8,316 nucleotides of DNA from Candidatus Altarchaeota archaeon (GTDB lineage Archaea > Altiarchaeota > Altiarchaeia > IMC4 > SCGC-AAA252-I15): assembly GCA_026394745.1 (NCBI GenBank), contig JAPKXP010000139.1, positions 1 through 8,316 of the forward strand, written 5' to 3'. The position numbers were made by a program, and so were the translations under genes. The notes beneath the pieces were generated by a model. It had not been told where the DNA came from. It searched no databases and worked only from the letters and a program-made list of their open reading frames with translations. Shown in pieces: positions 7,794 through 8,316 of this stretch (positions are counted from its first letter, which is position 1; the number at the start of each line of letters is the position of its first letter).

Positions 7794-7802
7794 ATATATA
7801 AA
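7794..7802 (-). promoter_or_regulatory. TATA box of the ars operon
   Basis: Minus-strand TTTATATAT lies about 25 bases before the predicted start near 7773 and 32-40 bases before ATG 7762. All seven ars genes down to 3663 follow on the same strand without a gap above 26 bases, so this is the likely operon promoter. Confidence 0.6.
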
Positions 7803-7888
7803 TATAATCCGTTAGATACTAAGAAAGCGCAGTCAGCATCCCGTCTAAGAGTCCTTGTACAGCACATTAGTCATTATTTTATTATTTT

Positions 7889-8316
7889 TCAGACTTCAGC
7901 CAGTATTACGACGTAGTTTTTCCCGTAGAATTTGGCGCAGGAGGGGCATGTCGTGTAGAAAGAGTACATCTTCTTGAGTTCTTTCCCCTTCGACTTCACG
8001 TGCTCTTTCATCTCCTTGGCCCATTTTCCGGCGTTCTGGTACGGGCCTTCAAAGACTTTGCTCAGGAACGTGCCGGACATCCTGACTGTCTCAGCCCCTG
8101 GGACTTCCCCGCCGACCGCGATGTAGATGTCCGAGCCCCACATGCTCTTGTCGTCCACCATCATGAGCGGTTCGGGCGGCAGGGCGCCTGCGGCCTCGAT
8201 GCGTTCCATGTCCTTTACTATGACCTTGTCGAAGTTGAGGGGTATGTGTAGGAAGCTCTTGTAGTGGTCCTTGAGGAACATCTTACCAGCCCAGTTAATC
8301 TCCTTGCCGTCCCACG
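7889..8316 (-). CDS. Probable GyrI-like-fold protein with C-terminal CPSC, 5' end missing
   Basis: The frame stays open to the window edge, so 141 residues are visible and the true start lies outside; ATG 8281 is internal (WDGKEINWAGK precedes it). The C-terminal half, with SGTFLSKVFEGPY (80-92), a helix with W98 and KEMKEHVKSKG (about 100-110), then MYSFYTT (116-122) and a last strand VVILAEV (135-141), follows the layout of GyrI-like small-molecule-binding domains. The first half has HIPLNF (23-28) and PEPLMMVDDKSMWGSDIYI (47-65). CPSC at 123-126 near the end could bind metal or form a disulfide. I recognise the protein as a conserved uncharacterised type, not as a gene with known function. 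It is read in the same direction as the ars operon but is separated from its promoter by about 85 bases, so it is probably a separate unit. Confidence 0.7.
   Translation of the reverse strand, partial: WDGKEINWAGKMFLKDHYKSFLHIPLNFDKVIVKDMERIEAAGALPPEPLMMVDDKSMWGSDIYIAVGGEVPGAETVRMSGTFLSKVFEGPYQNAGKWAKEMKEHVKSKGKELKKMYSFYTTCPSCAKFYGKNYVVILAEV

Noticed and set aside
7800..7888. Possible small RNA or terminator between the GyrI-like gene and the ars promoter
   Set aside because: Only a short TTAG-ATA-CTAA dyad (7812-7822) is seen, with no stable hairpin and no T-rich tract on the minus strand.

Overview
The window looks like archaeal DNA of roughly balanced base composition. The supporting signs are TATA-type promoter elements at archaeal distances from starts, a mix of genes with no leader and genes with GGAGG/GAGGT ribosome binding sites, an Lrp/AsnC-type regulator, and heavy use of AGG/AGA (Arg) and ATA (Ile) codons. 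I cannot place it in a lineage from this stretch alone.

Left part (1-3578). A P2-type (Ca2+-ATPase-like) cation pump, cut by the window edge, and an Lrp/AsnC-family regulator are read leftward. Divergent from the regulator are a thioredoxin-reductase-like flavoprotein that lacks the second redox cysteine, and a bacterial-type NADP-dependent glutamate dehydrogenase. The two divergent units share one perfectly palindromic TATA element (1209-1216). The flavoprotein/dehydrogenase pair suggests NADPH supply coupled to ammonia assimilation under an amino-acid-responsive regulator; this is inference. A hairpin with T-rich flanks at 3588-3610 separates this unit from the convergent operon to its right.

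Middle and right part (3663-7804, all leftward). This is a compact arsenic-resistance operon. In transcription order it holds: a tiny cysteine-rich peptide (7697-7762); a TM0996/MTH895-type small thioredoxin-like protein with extra cysteines; a COG0701-type (ArsP-like) permease; an ACR3 arsenite efflux carrier; an ArsR repressor with a CxxCxC metalloid site; a membrane-anchored extracytoplasmic thioredoxin-like protein of the ArsF type; and a DsbD/CcdA-like membrane protein of the ArsG type. Genes overlap by 4 bases or are separated by 1 to 26 bases. The promoter at about 7775-7802 has an archaeal TATA box next to a perfect 16-bp inverted repeat that is a good ArsR operator candidate. Together the genes suggest sensing (ArsR), efflux (ACR3, permease) and a thiol relay from cytosol (small Trx) through the membrane (ArsG) to the outer face (ArsF).

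Far right (7889-8316). The end of a gene for a probable GyrI-like ligand-binding-fold protein with a C-terminal CPSC motif, cut at its start by the window edge.

The points most worth attention are the cysteine-rich peptide at the head of the ars operon, whose CAKCAC motif mirrors the CEKCVC site of ArsR in the same operon; the apparently complete split-DsbD-like relay; and the disulfide-less TrxR-like protein paired with glutamate dehydrogenase.
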